Below the pieces are notes generated by a model. That model had not been told where the DNA came from. It ran no database searches and saw only the letters and a list, made by a program, of their open reading frames with translations. This document shows positions 50,646 through 63,700 of a stretch of 64,000 nucleotides of DNA, piece by piece; the stretch's first letter is position 1, and every line of letters begins with the position of its first letter. The DNA is from Crotophaga sulcirostris (Eukaryota > Chordata > Aves > Cuculiformes > Crotophagidae), in NCBI GenBank assembly GCA_013397455.1, contig VYZB01000294.1:496001-560000 (forward strand), in the 5' to 3' direction. The position numbers and the translations under genes were made by a program.

Positions 50646-50854
50646 ACATTTCTTCACTGAAAGGGTGATTGGCCACTGGAATGCGCTGCCCAGGGAGGTG
50701 GTGGAGTCGCCGACCCTGGATGTGTTTAAGGAAAGACTGGATGAGGCACTGAGTGCCATGGTTTAGGTGATGGGATGGTGTTAGTGTTGGCTTATAGGTT
50801 GGACTTGATGATCTCAGAGGTCCCTTCCAACCTTGTGATACTGTGATACTGTGA
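50646..50854 (+). mobile_element. CR1 LINE, 5'-truncated 3' end (ACTGTGAT-tail type)
   Basis: The order is CTTCACTGAAAGGGTGATTG, CCACTGGAATGCGCTGCC, a GGTGGTGGAGTCGCCGACCC segment, GTTTAAGGAAAGACTGGATG, GGTTGGACTTGATGATCTC, AGAGGTCCCTTCCAACC, and a tail GTGATACTGTGATACTGTGA. It is about 209 bp long and belongs to the same subfamily as the element nested at 38477-38726. It has no coding potential. Confidence 0.95.
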
Positions 50855-53800
50855 AATAATCAACATTTTTCAAAAGTTTCTTTAAATTGGAAAAAAATTG
50901 TATATTACTCTCTAGGACTGAATTGTCACAACAAAATGGGTACAGAGAAAATTGAGCAGAAGTTCAGGGAGGTCAAATTACATTAATGCCCACTGTGATC
51001 CTACAATGAGCCGCATCCATTCAGGAGCAACGGTTGCTCAAGCAGCATCTTGTTTTTAAAGGTCCATAAAATATTGCCTTCAAGAGATGGAGAAAACAAG
51101 CATCTAATCTTTTAAGGAAGACTGTAAATTAGAAATCATTTGTTCCCAAACAGATGGAGACGCACAGAAAAATAAGACATTTAATTTAATATATGGTAAG
51201 AACCAAAAGATACAGATAGTACATCAAACTCATTTTTACTTGTCCTCTTGTGTATGCATACTTTTCAATGCATAACCAACCATTTTATCCATCCCTGCTA
51301 AATGAACATTGAAAACAGTATCCAGTTCTGCACAGAACTCAGAAACTCAAGCCAGCAAATGAACAAAGTGGGTTTGTAGCCTGCAGGTTGGCCTGCCTGC
51401 TGTCTGGTGTTGTCCTGCCACCCTGTGTTCTTTAAAACTAAATGGCATCGTGAATGTAGAAATGGACACTCTGCAACAACTCATCTAATCTCCTGCCCTG
51501 CTAATGCAGACTTGTTCCCTACTGACAAGCGAGTGTATCTTTATTCTAGTCTAACTCAAAGTGTGTCAAGTAGTGAGGCTCAGGTGGAAGTTTATTTCAC
51601 AAGATAATCGATTTCACTCTCAGAAACAGAGCTAAGAAAATAACTCGTGGAAAAAAAAATGTACTCAATTAATAAAGTTTCTTCCCTTGCCCATGCACAT
51701 CCTGCTAACAGATCACGAGTCCCTTGATTATTTTCACTCTTCAGAGTGTTTTTTACACTGGTTTGCCAACAGGCAGAGAGCTGGTCATTGCCAGTATGTT
51801 CTTCCAGAGCTGCTTTGGCTGATTATTCACAAAATTTCCCCGCTGCACACAAAAGTCATATTCCACAGGAGGATCCGAGCTAACTACCAAGGCTCATAAT
51901 CTCTTAGGAAATGAAAAAAAAAGAGGATGAAATATGAGTGAACAGCCAAAGGTGGGAAGACTCTTATTGGTGAGAAGGATGCACACGGGTACAAGCTGTT
52001 GTCCAATGTCTTGACTGAATGTTCAGCATTCTTGCTATCCAGGAATGTTTCTTTCTGAACCCCTGTCATTGTGCATCATCGTCACTCTTCCATTCCTGTG
52101 AGCTGTATAGACCCCAGAACTCAGTACTATTTCACAGATCTTTTAGACAGGGTTGCTAATTAATGGCAGAGCTGAGAACAGATCCTTAATCTGACTTGCA
52201 GCTATTTTGGCCCATAGTATTTCTGAAAAATTTCAAAAGCACAATATGCCAAGCAAAAAATATGAAAATTTTTGCATACTGTGAAATTTCAGAAGAGGAA
52301 ACACATTTGCAAACTAAATGTGGAACTTCTTAGAGCTAAACTCCAAGGAAAGTTGCACTACTTGCTAGAGTTTTACTTTGATTTTTGAAAAAGATTAAAA
52401 GCCATAGTGCAATTTGCTTTAGGGAGTATGTCTATGTACTCTGTGACTTATATAGCATAAAAAATGTCACCTATTAAACAACTGCCACTGAAAGCTCATG
52501 ATTCCTCTCCAAGAACTAACATTTCTTTGTCTTACCTCACTGGGGAAGAGTTTATGATGTATCTGCCCTCCACACAAGCCATGATGTTGCTCATTACTGA
52601 GTTGAGATTCTTATTCTTAGGCAGATGTAAAGGGGAAGTGGTAAGAGAGCAGCAAGCTTACCAGTACTAAGGAGCAGTGCCTTCAAATTTAGCGTGGTCT
52701 TATGAAAAGCCAAACATGCAGGAGAGGAAAGAAAGAAGAAATGCAGTGTGAGGAAGGAATAGATGTTCCTACCAGCAGCACAGAGAGTTTGGCAATGTGG
52801 GGACTCACATTAACTGCTTTTGTATTCCTTCACGGGAGCAGCTACTAACTCAGTCCAGCTGATTGAAAAAAAACAGGAATTTCATGATTTGAGGAACTAT
52901 CATAAAGCCTTTGTATGTGATTATACTATGGAAAAAAAAAGCAGAAGCAAGCCCCCTGCTTTCACATTAGAGATGAGTGCTGGGTAGCACTAGAAATGGG
53001 TTGGTTGCTGTGGAAATAATTCAGGTAAGACATTTATTTCCAGAAGGATGCCCTGTTTATAAATTACTATTGGATCCTGTACTACTGTGGTGAGTTATCT
53101 CCCCTGCTTAGCCCCTGAAAAGCATGACTGATTGGTAGGAGCAGGCTGTTTTGTGTTCTCCAGCCCTCTGCTCCCCTCCCTGCCTCCCCTATCCACCTCT
53201 GTTGACACAGCCCTACTGCTCAGGAGGGAAGCACCAGCCCCAGGCTCTGATGGCTGGAAATGCTAGCAGGGAGGTAGGTCCTGTGGAAGAGGTTTCTGGA
53301 TGTGGTTCAGGGGCTGAAGTATTTCAGGGTATTCCCATAGAGTGGAAAGAGCTGATGCTCAAAACACTGAGCAGGTACCACCAGCCCACTGGTGGGCAGG
53401 AGCTGCCTTCCCTCTCCAGCAGTCTGGGACTCCAAAATACATGATCCTGAAACCCAAAGGGTGCCCTCACTAAAGGTAAAAGGGGACAAAAAAATCCCCT
53501 CTTTGAGAAACCAGTAGCCAAGGCACAGAAGGGCTCATTTATTTATATTCCCATTATTTATTACCTACAGTAGCACCCAACACACACGTCCCTCTTCATA
53601 GGCAGTCCTTGCTGTGTAGAGCTCATAACCAGACAGAGAGATCAACGTGCAAATTCTGAGAAGAGAAGCTATTATAGGGTTCTGTGTCCGAGCTAAGGTA
53701 GATCCCCCCTGCACAAGGACAGGTGAAACACAGAAAGTGCTGGCTCTCTGGGCCGCTCCAGGAGACTTTAAGAACCAAAAAGACAACTGCATAGCAATGA

Positions 53801-54269
53801 ATTTCAAACATGGTTTCACATATTTTCTGTTTACTTACCTTCTATTAGAGGAACATCAACCATTCAAAGAACAATTATTTAATAGGCACATCTTTTTTTT
53901 TGTGTGCCCACCAGGCCTTGTGCTGGCACAACACATTAAGCATGCAAACTATAATTAGGTGCACAGAGTAAAGGAATGTAAAAAGCTATTCCTTTCATGA
54001 CATTTTCCCATTTTAACAGTTCCAAGACTTTCATAATACTTTATAATGCCAGTAAAATACACCACTTTGGATGACAAAATTGGAATGCCTTAACACCTTT
54101 CCCTGCACATGAAGGTCCTTGACAAGAAAAGGTCCTGAATCACAGTGCATCATTACTGCCCTGTGTCGATGTTGGTAAGATTATGCTAGAGCTGGAGCTT
54201 AGTAGCAGTCCCCAAAGGATTTGTAAATAAGTGCAGACTCTTGTATCTGTTCCCTTTTGCAACCTGCAC
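50855..54269. other. No recognised gene; unique DNA
   Basis: Open frames up to 103 codons lie on both strands. A GC-richer patch at about 53140-53480 has a 97-codon plus frame without a recognised domain. No repeats or RNA genes were recognised. Confidence 0.5.
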
Positions 54270-54430
54270 AGGCAAAATCCCACTTTTGTGATTCCTTTTA
54301 AAGAACGGCTGTTTATAAAATCAATTCAGAGCTATGAATTTCAATGAGAACATTGTGTTGTGTGCTAGGCAGCCAACACCTCGCCTGACTCTTCAAGGTT
54401 AATTAAGCCAGTTAGCTTACCTAACGGGAT
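54270..54430. promoter_or_regulatory. Candidate conserved noncoding segment
   Basis: TTAATTAA at 54399-54406 lies next to CCAGTTAGC, and ATAAAATCAATTC lies upstream, in non-repetitive sequence without open frames. The texture is like other vertebrate conserved elements, but the evidence is weak. Confidence 0.15.
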
Positions 54431-57404
54431 GGTTGAACCCAGAGAGTTTAAAGGGTATGTTTGGATAAGCATATAAAGCTTATCCCAGCTTCTGAGACAA
54501 TGAGAATTTGCACTCCCAGTCTTGCTAGAATGATAATTTCTAGCTCTTGGGACTGTTCATGTTTTCTTCAGCAACATCATCTTTCAACCAGCTACCCTCT
54601 AAACAAAATAATAGTGCAAATGTTCATAGAAAGTCTAAATCCATCACATCTTCTGAAAATTACTACCACTCTAGCTTGACACTAGCTATCTCTTTCACCA
54701 CTAATCGCTAACGTCTGGTTAAATACAGAGAGTTCTTCAATGTTACCTGCTGTGCTTCCTGCCCCTGCCCTGCCTTGATGCCCAAATGTTATTTCCATTG
54801 AAGTGGATCAAAACAATCAAGGCAATGGGAAGAAGTGGCTTATTAATGTGGTACCTATGTCATTAAAAAAAAACCCAAACAAGTGCCTGGATAAAAAATC
54901 AAAAGATGGAAAAAGTAACATTTTTTTATTACAGGAAGCACATAGACGAGGGAAATAACTCTAAAGGAAGCATAAAGACAGATCATTTTTAGAGAAAAGA
55001 GGAGACATGCAATCTGCATACGTGATTTGTGTCTCTTTGTTCGAATGACACTGAGAAACCCGTCTTTTTAGCTGATGCCTAGAAATACAAATTGTCTACT
55101 AAATATCTGCAGCTGCAGTCTGTTCTGCTATTGAAGTGGCTGCAGAATGTCACCGCTATTTGCTTTGTATACAAGAGCAAAGGGGAAAGTGTTCAAAAAA
55201 ACCCAAAGGCCATAGTAGTATTGCTGAGACTTTTGTATTAAGCCTGTGGTTTCTGTTTCCCCTTTCAGTTTACCCTACTCCTCATGGTTTGTTCAGTAAG
55301 AGGAAGAGAAGTGGCAGCAAAAGGACAACTAAACAATCTGGGCTTGGTCAGACCTGTGTTCACTTTGAGAAAATTATTATTTACGACTTGCAATATAGTA
55401 GGATCTAGAAGCCCTCGTCATGATTCAATATCTTCTTTTTCTAAGGAACAAATGCAGACTAAGGCAATGTAACCTTTTAAAGCACTAATGATTTATTGAT
55501 TTTTTTCAAGAATGTCTGTATATGCAAAGTGTATTCCATAATGTAGGAGATCACATTATAAATAACACACAAATGGCATACTGGAAGCCAAACAGAATGC
55601 AAAGCACTGCTTGAACAAAAGCTAGAAGGCAACATAGCATGGAAAAAAGATAGTGCTGAGCCTCAAGATATGAAGCTCATATAACCCTCTGGGATTAGTT
55701 ATGACGTACATCTTTCACCTTCAAATATCAGTGATTAGCAAGAGGCGTATAGGAATTCATAGGAAGATTATATATTATCACATTACTAAAGTTAGCTTGC
55801 TTTCAAGTCCATCATATCTGTAATTCATGACTGCTGGGAAAGAAAAATTCCCTTTTTTTAAAAAAAAGAGTGAATTAACCATAATACAATGTTAGACAAC
55901 AGGACAAAAAGATCAAATGGTCACATTTTTAAGATTTTAGTATATTCATTTAAAATACAATATCCATGTTGGACCACACAGAGGAATATTGTCCCTTTAG
56001 GATCAAGCATGCCAGATGTGTGTGTAAATCTCAAAATATATGATATTCCTTGTCAGCTCTGAATTTCTTCTTTTAATTTCAAATAATATCAACACTGTTT
56101 AGTTACGAAGAGTGCGAACCCCATTATCTTGCCACTGCCTTCATGGGGGATAAGGGCTTTGAGGGACACATCTGCCCAAAGTACCTAGTTGCTTGGATAG
56201 TTGGATACAGAAGTCAAGGTTAATTAGTTCACGGAACAGAGACAGAGAATCATACAGTACTTTATATCATTTATCAGAAAAAAATCTAAATAACAAACTT
56301 ACTTAACTTGCAGTCAACAAAAATCTCTCCAATTCAAGGCATTCCTTAGTTGCATTTTAAAATCCAGACATTGTGCAATTCAGACACACTTGGGCTGTGT
56401 TTTGAATAGCTAATCAATTAAATGATTGTACTTGAGTCCGATAAATTAAACTTAGATTAAAAAATATATATACCCCAGTGGCATCATGATGTGTCACACT
56501 TCAAGTTGGGGATATTATGATTAATAACAGATCTGAATGTTGATTTCCTTTATTTTTTATAGTAAACATATTATTGGAATATATTTAATCAACTTTATAT
56601 GTAACATATGCTACACATAGTAGCATGAATATAGATTTTTGTAACAAAAAAATGAGAGTTGAAGTGCTATTCAAAGACAGAAATGTACAGCTCAGTGAAA
56701 ATATGTTTCAGACTCTCATGCATCACAGCAGGAGAGGAATGGAAGTAAAGAGGAAAAGGAGAGGAAAGAGAGGGAAGCATTAAATCAGAGGCAAAAAAAG
56801 ACATACAAAGATGCTGGTAAAGAAAGGCAGGTAAATATAATTAAATAAAAATACAACAGCTTTGTAGACTTTAGACTAGTCTTAATCTCTTGCTGTTGAA
56901 TGTAATATATTGAAATGAATGCCCCTTTACTGAAGCCTTTTCTGGTTTAGGTGAATATTTGTGGATAGTAATATCTTGCCTGGGACAGGATGGTATCACA
57001 CCTGTGCATTAAGTGCAGTCACTGATACGTGCGTTCATTTATGCTGACAGAACAGGACTTGACAAGTTTCACCGCATTTCTGCTCTATTGCTTCATTAAG
57101 ACATCTTTTCAGGAGGAATTATCTCCAAAGTCTCCTTCAACCAGAGTTTGAGTGTGATTTGTCTGTATGCCACCGCACCGCAGACAGTACGAAACTGCCC
57201 TTGTCTCACACTACAGCACTCATCTCCATCCCTGTCTTGTCTGACCTGATGGCAATAAGGCAAAGTTTTGAGAGCTTTTCTCTTTTTAGAGGGTATTTCA
57301 TAATCCTCTGTATTTCCACACATAAGAGATGTTCAACAAAGAAAAGGGAACCTTGGAATGATTTGCTGAAGGAAGCATGTAACACCAAGAATTACAAGTT
57401 TTGA
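54431..57404. other. No recognised gene; unique AT-rich DNA
   Basis: Open frames are at most 90 codons and unrecognised. From about 55.5 to 57.0 kb the sequence is strongly AT-rich with almost no frames over 60 codons. A T8/A8-type run occurs near 55853-55867. Confidence 0.5.
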
Positions 57405-58101
57405 TAGAATCATCGAATCACAGAGTCATAGAATGTCCTGAGTTGGAAGGGACTCATAAGTATCATTGACTCCAACTCCTGTCCCTGCATAGGATAACTC
57501 CAGTGTTCACACCGTGTGTCTGAGGACATTGTCCAAATGCTTCTAGAATATTGTCAGGCTTGGCACTGTGACTGCTTCCCTGGGGAGTTATTCCAGTGCT
57601 CCACCACCCTCTGAGTGAAGAATCTTTTCCTAATATTCAACTGAAACCTCCCCGGCACATCTTCCTGCTGTTCTCTTGGGTCCTATCATTGATCATCAGA
57701 GGGAAGAGATCAGTGTCTGCACCTCCTCCTCCCCTTGTGATGAAGCTGTAGACCGTGATGAGGTCTCCCCTCAGTCTCCCCTTTTCCAGGCTGAACAGAC
57801 CAAGGGACTTCAGCTCCTCTCATATGACTTTCCCCTCTTAACCCTTAACCAACTTTGCAGCCTCCTCTGAACCCTCTCCAGTAGCTTTAGATCCTTTTTA
57901 TGCTGTGTCACCCAAAACTGTACTCAAGGTGCCCCACCACTGTTGAGCAGAGCGAGACAATCAGCTCCCTCAACTGACAAGTAATGCTGTGCTTGATGCA
58001 CTCCAGGACACAGTTGGCCCTCTTGGCTGCCAGGGCACACTGCCGGCTCATGTTAAACTTGCCTTTGACCAGAAACCCCAGATTCTTTTCCACAGGCTCT
58101 G
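57405..58101 (-). mobile_element. CR1 LINE, longest copy, 5'-truncated with ORF2 remnant
   Basis: On the plus strand the element starts with its inverted tail (TAGAATCATCGAATCACAGA, then GTCATAGAATG). It continues with GAGTTGGAAGGGACTC, the TTATTCCAGTGCTCCACCAC segment, GATGAGGTCTCCCCTCAG, CTTTTCCAGGCTGAACAG and GCCCTCTTGGCTGCCAGG. CR1 similarity fades after CACAGGCTCTG at 58101. At about 697 bp it reaches from the ORF2 C-terminal coding part through the 3' UTR. Many substitutions and frameshifts mark it as an old ATTCTATG-tailed copy. Confidence 0.95.
57908..58101 (-). pseudogene. Truncated CR1 ORF2 reverse-transcriptase C-terminal fragment
   Basis: The minus-strand frame through this part of the CR1 reads as an ORF2 fragment downstream of the RT catalytic region. 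It includes EKNLGFLV, the family-typical QCALAAKRANCVL, then CIKHSI and HLEYSFG. It lacks the endonuclease, the catalytic RT motifs and the rest of ORF2, and stops interrupt further reading toward the 3' end. It is therefore a dead fragment. The open frame formally extends to 58114, a few bases beyond recognisable CR1. Confidence 0.85.
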
Positions 58102-60279
58102 TTTTTAAATACATTGCTGGTTTCCAGTAGTATTTCTCACAGTAATGTTAAAATGCAGCTGCAAGCGGGTTTTTTCTCTCTCTTGCAGTTGAGATTTTTT
58201 TTATATTAATAGTATTTTACCTTCCTTTAGGCCCATGAGAACTGTAGAAACTTTCAGAAGTATCAGTGACCTGATTTCTGAGAGCAATTGCTGTAATTCA
58301 GGTTTCAGTGCCCGCGTAGGTCTGGAAGTCATCCTGGTATTGCAGGTGCCTAACTGAGAGCATGTTTTCAAATCTGCACAGAAACCATCATGTACCTGAG
58401 ACTTTTTGAAACTCTTGGCTGCTCCATTTTCCCAATTTCCTTTCAAATTTCCCCTCTTTGCAGACCACCTGCAGAGTAGCACAACAGTGCTGTTGAGCAG
58501 TGGGACACAGTGCAGATCTGCAATGTGACATGGAGGAAGCTTCTGCTAAGGCTGGGAGACGCCCAACTTTACCCAACTTCAACCATCCAAAGTCAGGTGT
58601 GCAGCTAGATCCACCACTATAAGTCCTCTCCATAATCGAGTGAAAGAGTTAGGCACTGCTAAAGGCCATCAATGCGTATAAAATATACCCACAAGAGATA
58701 CTTTGAAGGTGCTTACCTCTCCCTGTAACTACAGAGAAAGCTGGGATGTGAGTGACAGAGAGCCTAGGCACCTGATTTGGACTATTTCTTTTTAAGTGTT
58801 TTTTAGTGTTAGAGGTAGGTGAGAAGAGTCACATCCCAATTTACCATGTGTTTGTTTATTCTGAGAAAGTATAAAAGGTGATCTGGCTAAAATGATTGTT
58901 CTGTTTTCCCATCTTGTGTATGTGGAGGTCTGCACATAAACTTGCCTATTTTATTACTTTTAGTGTTTTATTTCCAATATAATCACACACGGCTTATATC
59001 AGACAGGTGCCAAGCATTTTATTAAACTTCTTATGGAAACAACTAAAAATGGTTAGTGGCACACTGAATTTTGATATGTTTTCTCTTAGCTAAAGGAAAG
59101 CAAAACAATTACCACTATAACTACTGAATGTTTGAACATTAGTGTGTTCTTAAAAACATATTGTTGGTTTATGGGGTTGCTACTTATCCCAGAAAGGCAA
59201 TTCTGCTGACAGTTCGGCTATTAGGAGCTGCTGAAAAGAAATTAAAATGTGGGCTGAGCACCATTGAAAGAAAATAATCTGAGAGAATTAACTCATTCTA
59301 CGTTGTAATGTAACTTTTCATTCAGCAGCTCTTTTGTATGACTTCTTAAAAACTACAAGTGAAACTCAGCTGGAAAAAGGACTAGTTCACAAAGACAGCA
59401 GAATGTCTTGCCTGGAATTGCAGAGATCACCCCAACATAAGGGCTTAAACCCACCTCTTGCTTATCAGGGATTTGTATGGGCTCCCTGGGTACAGGGCCA
59501 GAGCCAGCATCTTTAGGGCAATGAGTTGATGATGGTGCTGACACACTGGGGAATACCTGGGGCTGCTGCTGCAGGCGCGCCCTTTCAGAGGAACAGCTCC
59601 TTTTTATTTTAAATAAATCCTCTTATTATGTTCCTTCACTCCTGTATACTTTGGTTGAAGCTAGAGGGCACTTCCATATTTGTGTGTGTTTTTTACAGTT
59701 GTTTCATGACATGTGGTGTCCATAATAACCTACATGAAATACCCTCTTAAAAAACCTAGACCCATCAAATCTGTTGAGTTTCTATTGAGCATAGTTGTAT
59801 CTTGGCTTCGTGTAACAAGTGATTCTCACTGGTTTGCCCATCCTAAATAGACATATTTCACATATGACACTTCAAAATGCTCTAAGCAACAGCATCCTTC
59901 TGTTGCATGAGGTACTTAGATATCTTGTCCTACAGTAACAGAATGGAACAGGTAAAGTGTCTGGATACGACTTATGATAAGTTTATGACTGAGCAGAAGA
60001 TATCTGTAGATATGACACTTGATGGTTTCACTTAAATAAAAAATACTTAACAATGAATAATGAATTCTGAGCCATATATTACGTCTGCATTTTTTAAGAA
60101 TTTTATAAATTAACCAAATAAACCTCACCACGTACCTGGAAAAACAAGTCAGATAATTAAAACTATGAGAAATTGGTCAACCTGAATGTAATAAGCATCT
60201 TTGATATTACAGATAAATGTACCAAAGCTGCTTTTCAATTAAAAATAATAGTTTTATTAAAAGAGTAAATTTCCCAAAT
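58102..60279. other. No recognised gene; unique DNA
   Basis: Short open frames only, with overlapping opposite-strand frames near 58.2-58.6 kb and 59.3-59.5 kb. None was recognised. A small CpG-containing word (GCAGGCGCGCCC) near 59570 stands out but is isolated. Confidence 0.5.
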
Positions 60280-60700
60280 TATATACTTTCCATTGAGAAC
60301 AAAATATATTCTAGTAATCCCTCAAAACCCTTTTTTGCTTGCAGACTTTTGACAGAGATGCTCTGGGGCTGCTGCCCAACAAACTCCGCTTCTCAACCCC
60401 AACTGTCACTGCTGAGGGGCAAATTCATTGGTTCAATTCACTTTTTAAAGTTGAGTTTCCTTCTCTTTACCACCTTTTCTGCAAGTGTTTTCACCAGGTA
60501 TTATGAGAACTTCTGTTTATTTCCCTTCTGGATTTTAAATCTGCAGTTTGGAGCAGTAACCGTATTATTTGCTCCACTGATTGGCTGCACAGAGCTGTTA
60601 CAGACATTTTATTCAGTAAAGGCAGCTGGCTGGGCAAAGGCAACATTAACTACTATCATAGCTATAAAAATAAAACAGAGTTTAACATCATAACTGTAGC
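60280..60700. other. Unassigned segment with a 158-codon open frame; possibly conserved noncoding
   Basis: The plus frame 60217-60693 is among the longest in the window. Its translation is hydrophobic in the middle and Ala/Lys-rich at the end, but no domain, signal peptide or homologue is recognised. The DNA from about 60540 to 60680 has a compact, non-repetitive look (GGAGCAGTAACCG, then CTGATTGGCTGCACAGAGC with a CCAAT-type ATTGG) reminiscent of conserved noncoding DNA. Coding status is doubtful. Confidence 0.2.
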
Positions 60701-63700
60701 AATAACCTTGCCCTAATAGTATAAAACAAAGAAGGACCCATTATGGATTTTTTTTTTATTGCCATCTGTCACAATTTCCATTTTGGATGATTCTGGAAGA
60801 GTTTCATAGTCTCTTCACACTAAACAAGCTTGGAATAAAATGTAAGTCAGAAGGAAATGAGATGATAGTGTTAAATCAACTTGTCCTGGTAAGTGCAAAC
60901 ATTGGCATCATCATCTTGATTTATTTCTTCCTATCCTTTAGGACGTCGGCATATGGTCTCCATTCCAGTGAAAATGTATGAGCTGGGAAGCAGGGAACAG
61001 CACAAAGGCACAGAGCATTTCTGTTTGAGTAAATCTCCTTCAAATCATGCCAAAAAAGAAAGGGTACAGAAAGCAAAGCCTCTTACCTCTTTCAATGGGA
61101 ATTTCTAGAGAGTTTTATGCTATCTTTCCTATTACCAGTTTGTCTCATTTCCCCTATGCTTACTGATCACCAGAGAAGACCTCTCTGTGGAAATCTCTAT
61201 TCTGTTTCTTCCCTTTATGCCACTGCCTTTTCCAGGCTTTCCATGTTGAGAAGGTCCTTCAAGTAGGAGAACTTCAGCAACAGGATCTCCACAACTCATC
61301 AAAACTAATTTTAGTGTCACTGTGAAGTTTGTAGCAGAGAATCTGAGGTCTCCCATGGGCAACTAGGAAAGGTACTCGGACAAGGCGACTGGGATAAGCA
61401 GAGATATCAAAACATTTTATGCCAGAAGAGGCGATCTTCTAGAGATCTGCATTTTATATGAGAGATAGCTAAAAGGGATGTGATAAAAAGGTCATATTAT
61501 CATATCATGAGAAACAACATTCTTTCCCTTTTAAAATCTCATTAATGTTCATAAAAACTAGATGAAAAATAGTGGAAGGATCATTACAAGTAGGAGTAAT
61601 ACACTGAGGGATAAATACGATATATTGGGAAGGAGCCAGCCTAGATTTTGCAAATAGCAAGTGTGATCTATGTGTATACCTGAGTTTTAGAAAGCAGGGT
61701 TGACAATGTCAGTTATTGATATGAATGAACTGAGCAGAGGAACAGCAAAGGGACAGCTTCCAGAGCAGAAGAGGTTTTCCTGGAGGTGACACTTCATTGT
61801 ATCCCCATTGTGAATCTCAGTACTGCATCCCAAAAAACTACCACTTGCACCTGCTCTGTGAAGCAGTCCAAATCACACCAGGGACTGCCCCATCATGCTC
61901 TTTATCAACTGCTTCATCACTCTTTGGGTCACCTGAAAACTAGATTTGCTGTGATTTTAAGGTTTGGTGTCAAAATCACTGTAAAGCAGCACACAGCCAA
62001 AATTTCTGCCCATGCTCTGGCTACCTGCTGTTAAGACCCACAAGAAATGCTGTTGCCAGCGATAAGTCCTTGCTTGTAATTAAAGAGCTATATCATAGCT
62101 ATCAATACTGACCTCACTTAAGACAAGGCCACTGTATAAATTTCTGCCCTGAAATTCGGATGCATTAGGAGCTTGAAAAGCTGAGGTCTGTGATTTAAAG
62201 TTAAACCCAACGTAGATGGGGTTATACTCTCTCTATATATATTGATTTAAGTTAATTCTGGTTTCCAGCTAGAAAAAAAGACTACGAACTGCTACAGGAA
62301 GAGTATAGCTGGAATAATCTACCTATAGATATAATCAGGACTTTTTGATAGCCTGGCAATATAAATCTAGCTATGTTGGAATGATTTTTGGGGGGATGTA
62401 AATACAAAAAGGGCATTGCAGCAGAATAAAACAGTCTTTAGCAATTCCCCCAATATGAAACTAAAGGGTGTTAATGTTAATATTTGCCACCAGATTAAAA
62501 TGTCCTTATCAGGATAGGTCTATGCAATACTATTTTTATTTCTGTTAAAAATTATTTTAACATTCCAGGCTTTTTTCTATGAGAAATTATTTTAAATCCA
62601 AAATTCTTTAGTTGTTTAAATAGAGTTATAATAAGCATTTATTTACAAACTTTTACATACATTTCTAACTCATTATTTCACTGATTCTCCTTTCCAAAAG
62701 AAAGGAATTTACATACTGTAACAGTAGAGGATTTATTTGACTTTATTTTTTCCTTTTCTAACAAAATCAATCTGGAATTAGAGAATTTATTATCCTGAGG
62801 ACAATTTTTCAAGTACCACTAAATGCAGGAGTGAAATAGAGCGTTTGGGCAGAGGTCCCTGAAACAAAGTAAAGCAGCTGCTGTCCTGTCAGTATAAAAG
62901 ATCTGACAAATGCATAAATATGTGACATATGTTCACTGGAATATTTTTGACATGATTTTGGCTCAGCATACTGTATATTTCCTTCCCCAAATGCTATATA
63001 TAAACTCTTGTTTAATATTCACAGAATTGTGTATCATTTCCCATCAAGCACAAATTAAAGAGACACAATTTCTCTGGCATTCAATGCTTATGTCCTAAAA
63101 TAAAAATTCATGGGTAAAATTGTTTCCCAATTGCCACACCAAAAAAAAAGCATCATTGAAAAACTACATGCATGTATATGTTAAAAGACAGTTAAATGCT
63201 GTATGTTGCAGTGCCAGAAGAGAATTAATCACTTTTGTAGCAACTGAGAAAACTTGGTGCTTGATTTTCAACAGTTGTAGAAGTTGAGGGAATTCTGGCT
63301 GTTATTTCTCTTAAATTATTTATTGAGCAGCATTGCCAACATTACATCTAGCACACAACTCTTTCTGAAGAAGGTTTGAAATGCATTTCTTTCCGCAGCA
63401 AAACTCTGTCATTGAATAATTTATCCCCTTCCTTCCAAGCTCTGGTTTGCCCATTCAAAACAGGAAATGCTCTCAACAACCAGGCATTTCCACCCAGCAA
63501 CTTCTTTCTTCCGAAGATATTGACTGAGTCACAGCCATCCCTAAAGAAGGCCAAAGGAGTCCCCAAAATTCAAGGCAGCCTACAATTTGCCAATGCTCTA
63601 AAGGGCACGGTGGGAGCTGGGGTGGAGAGGATGAGAATTTGCATGAGATCCCGATAACCTCCACTAGAGCACACCAGCAAAGCTTTTCCAAGGCATGTAT

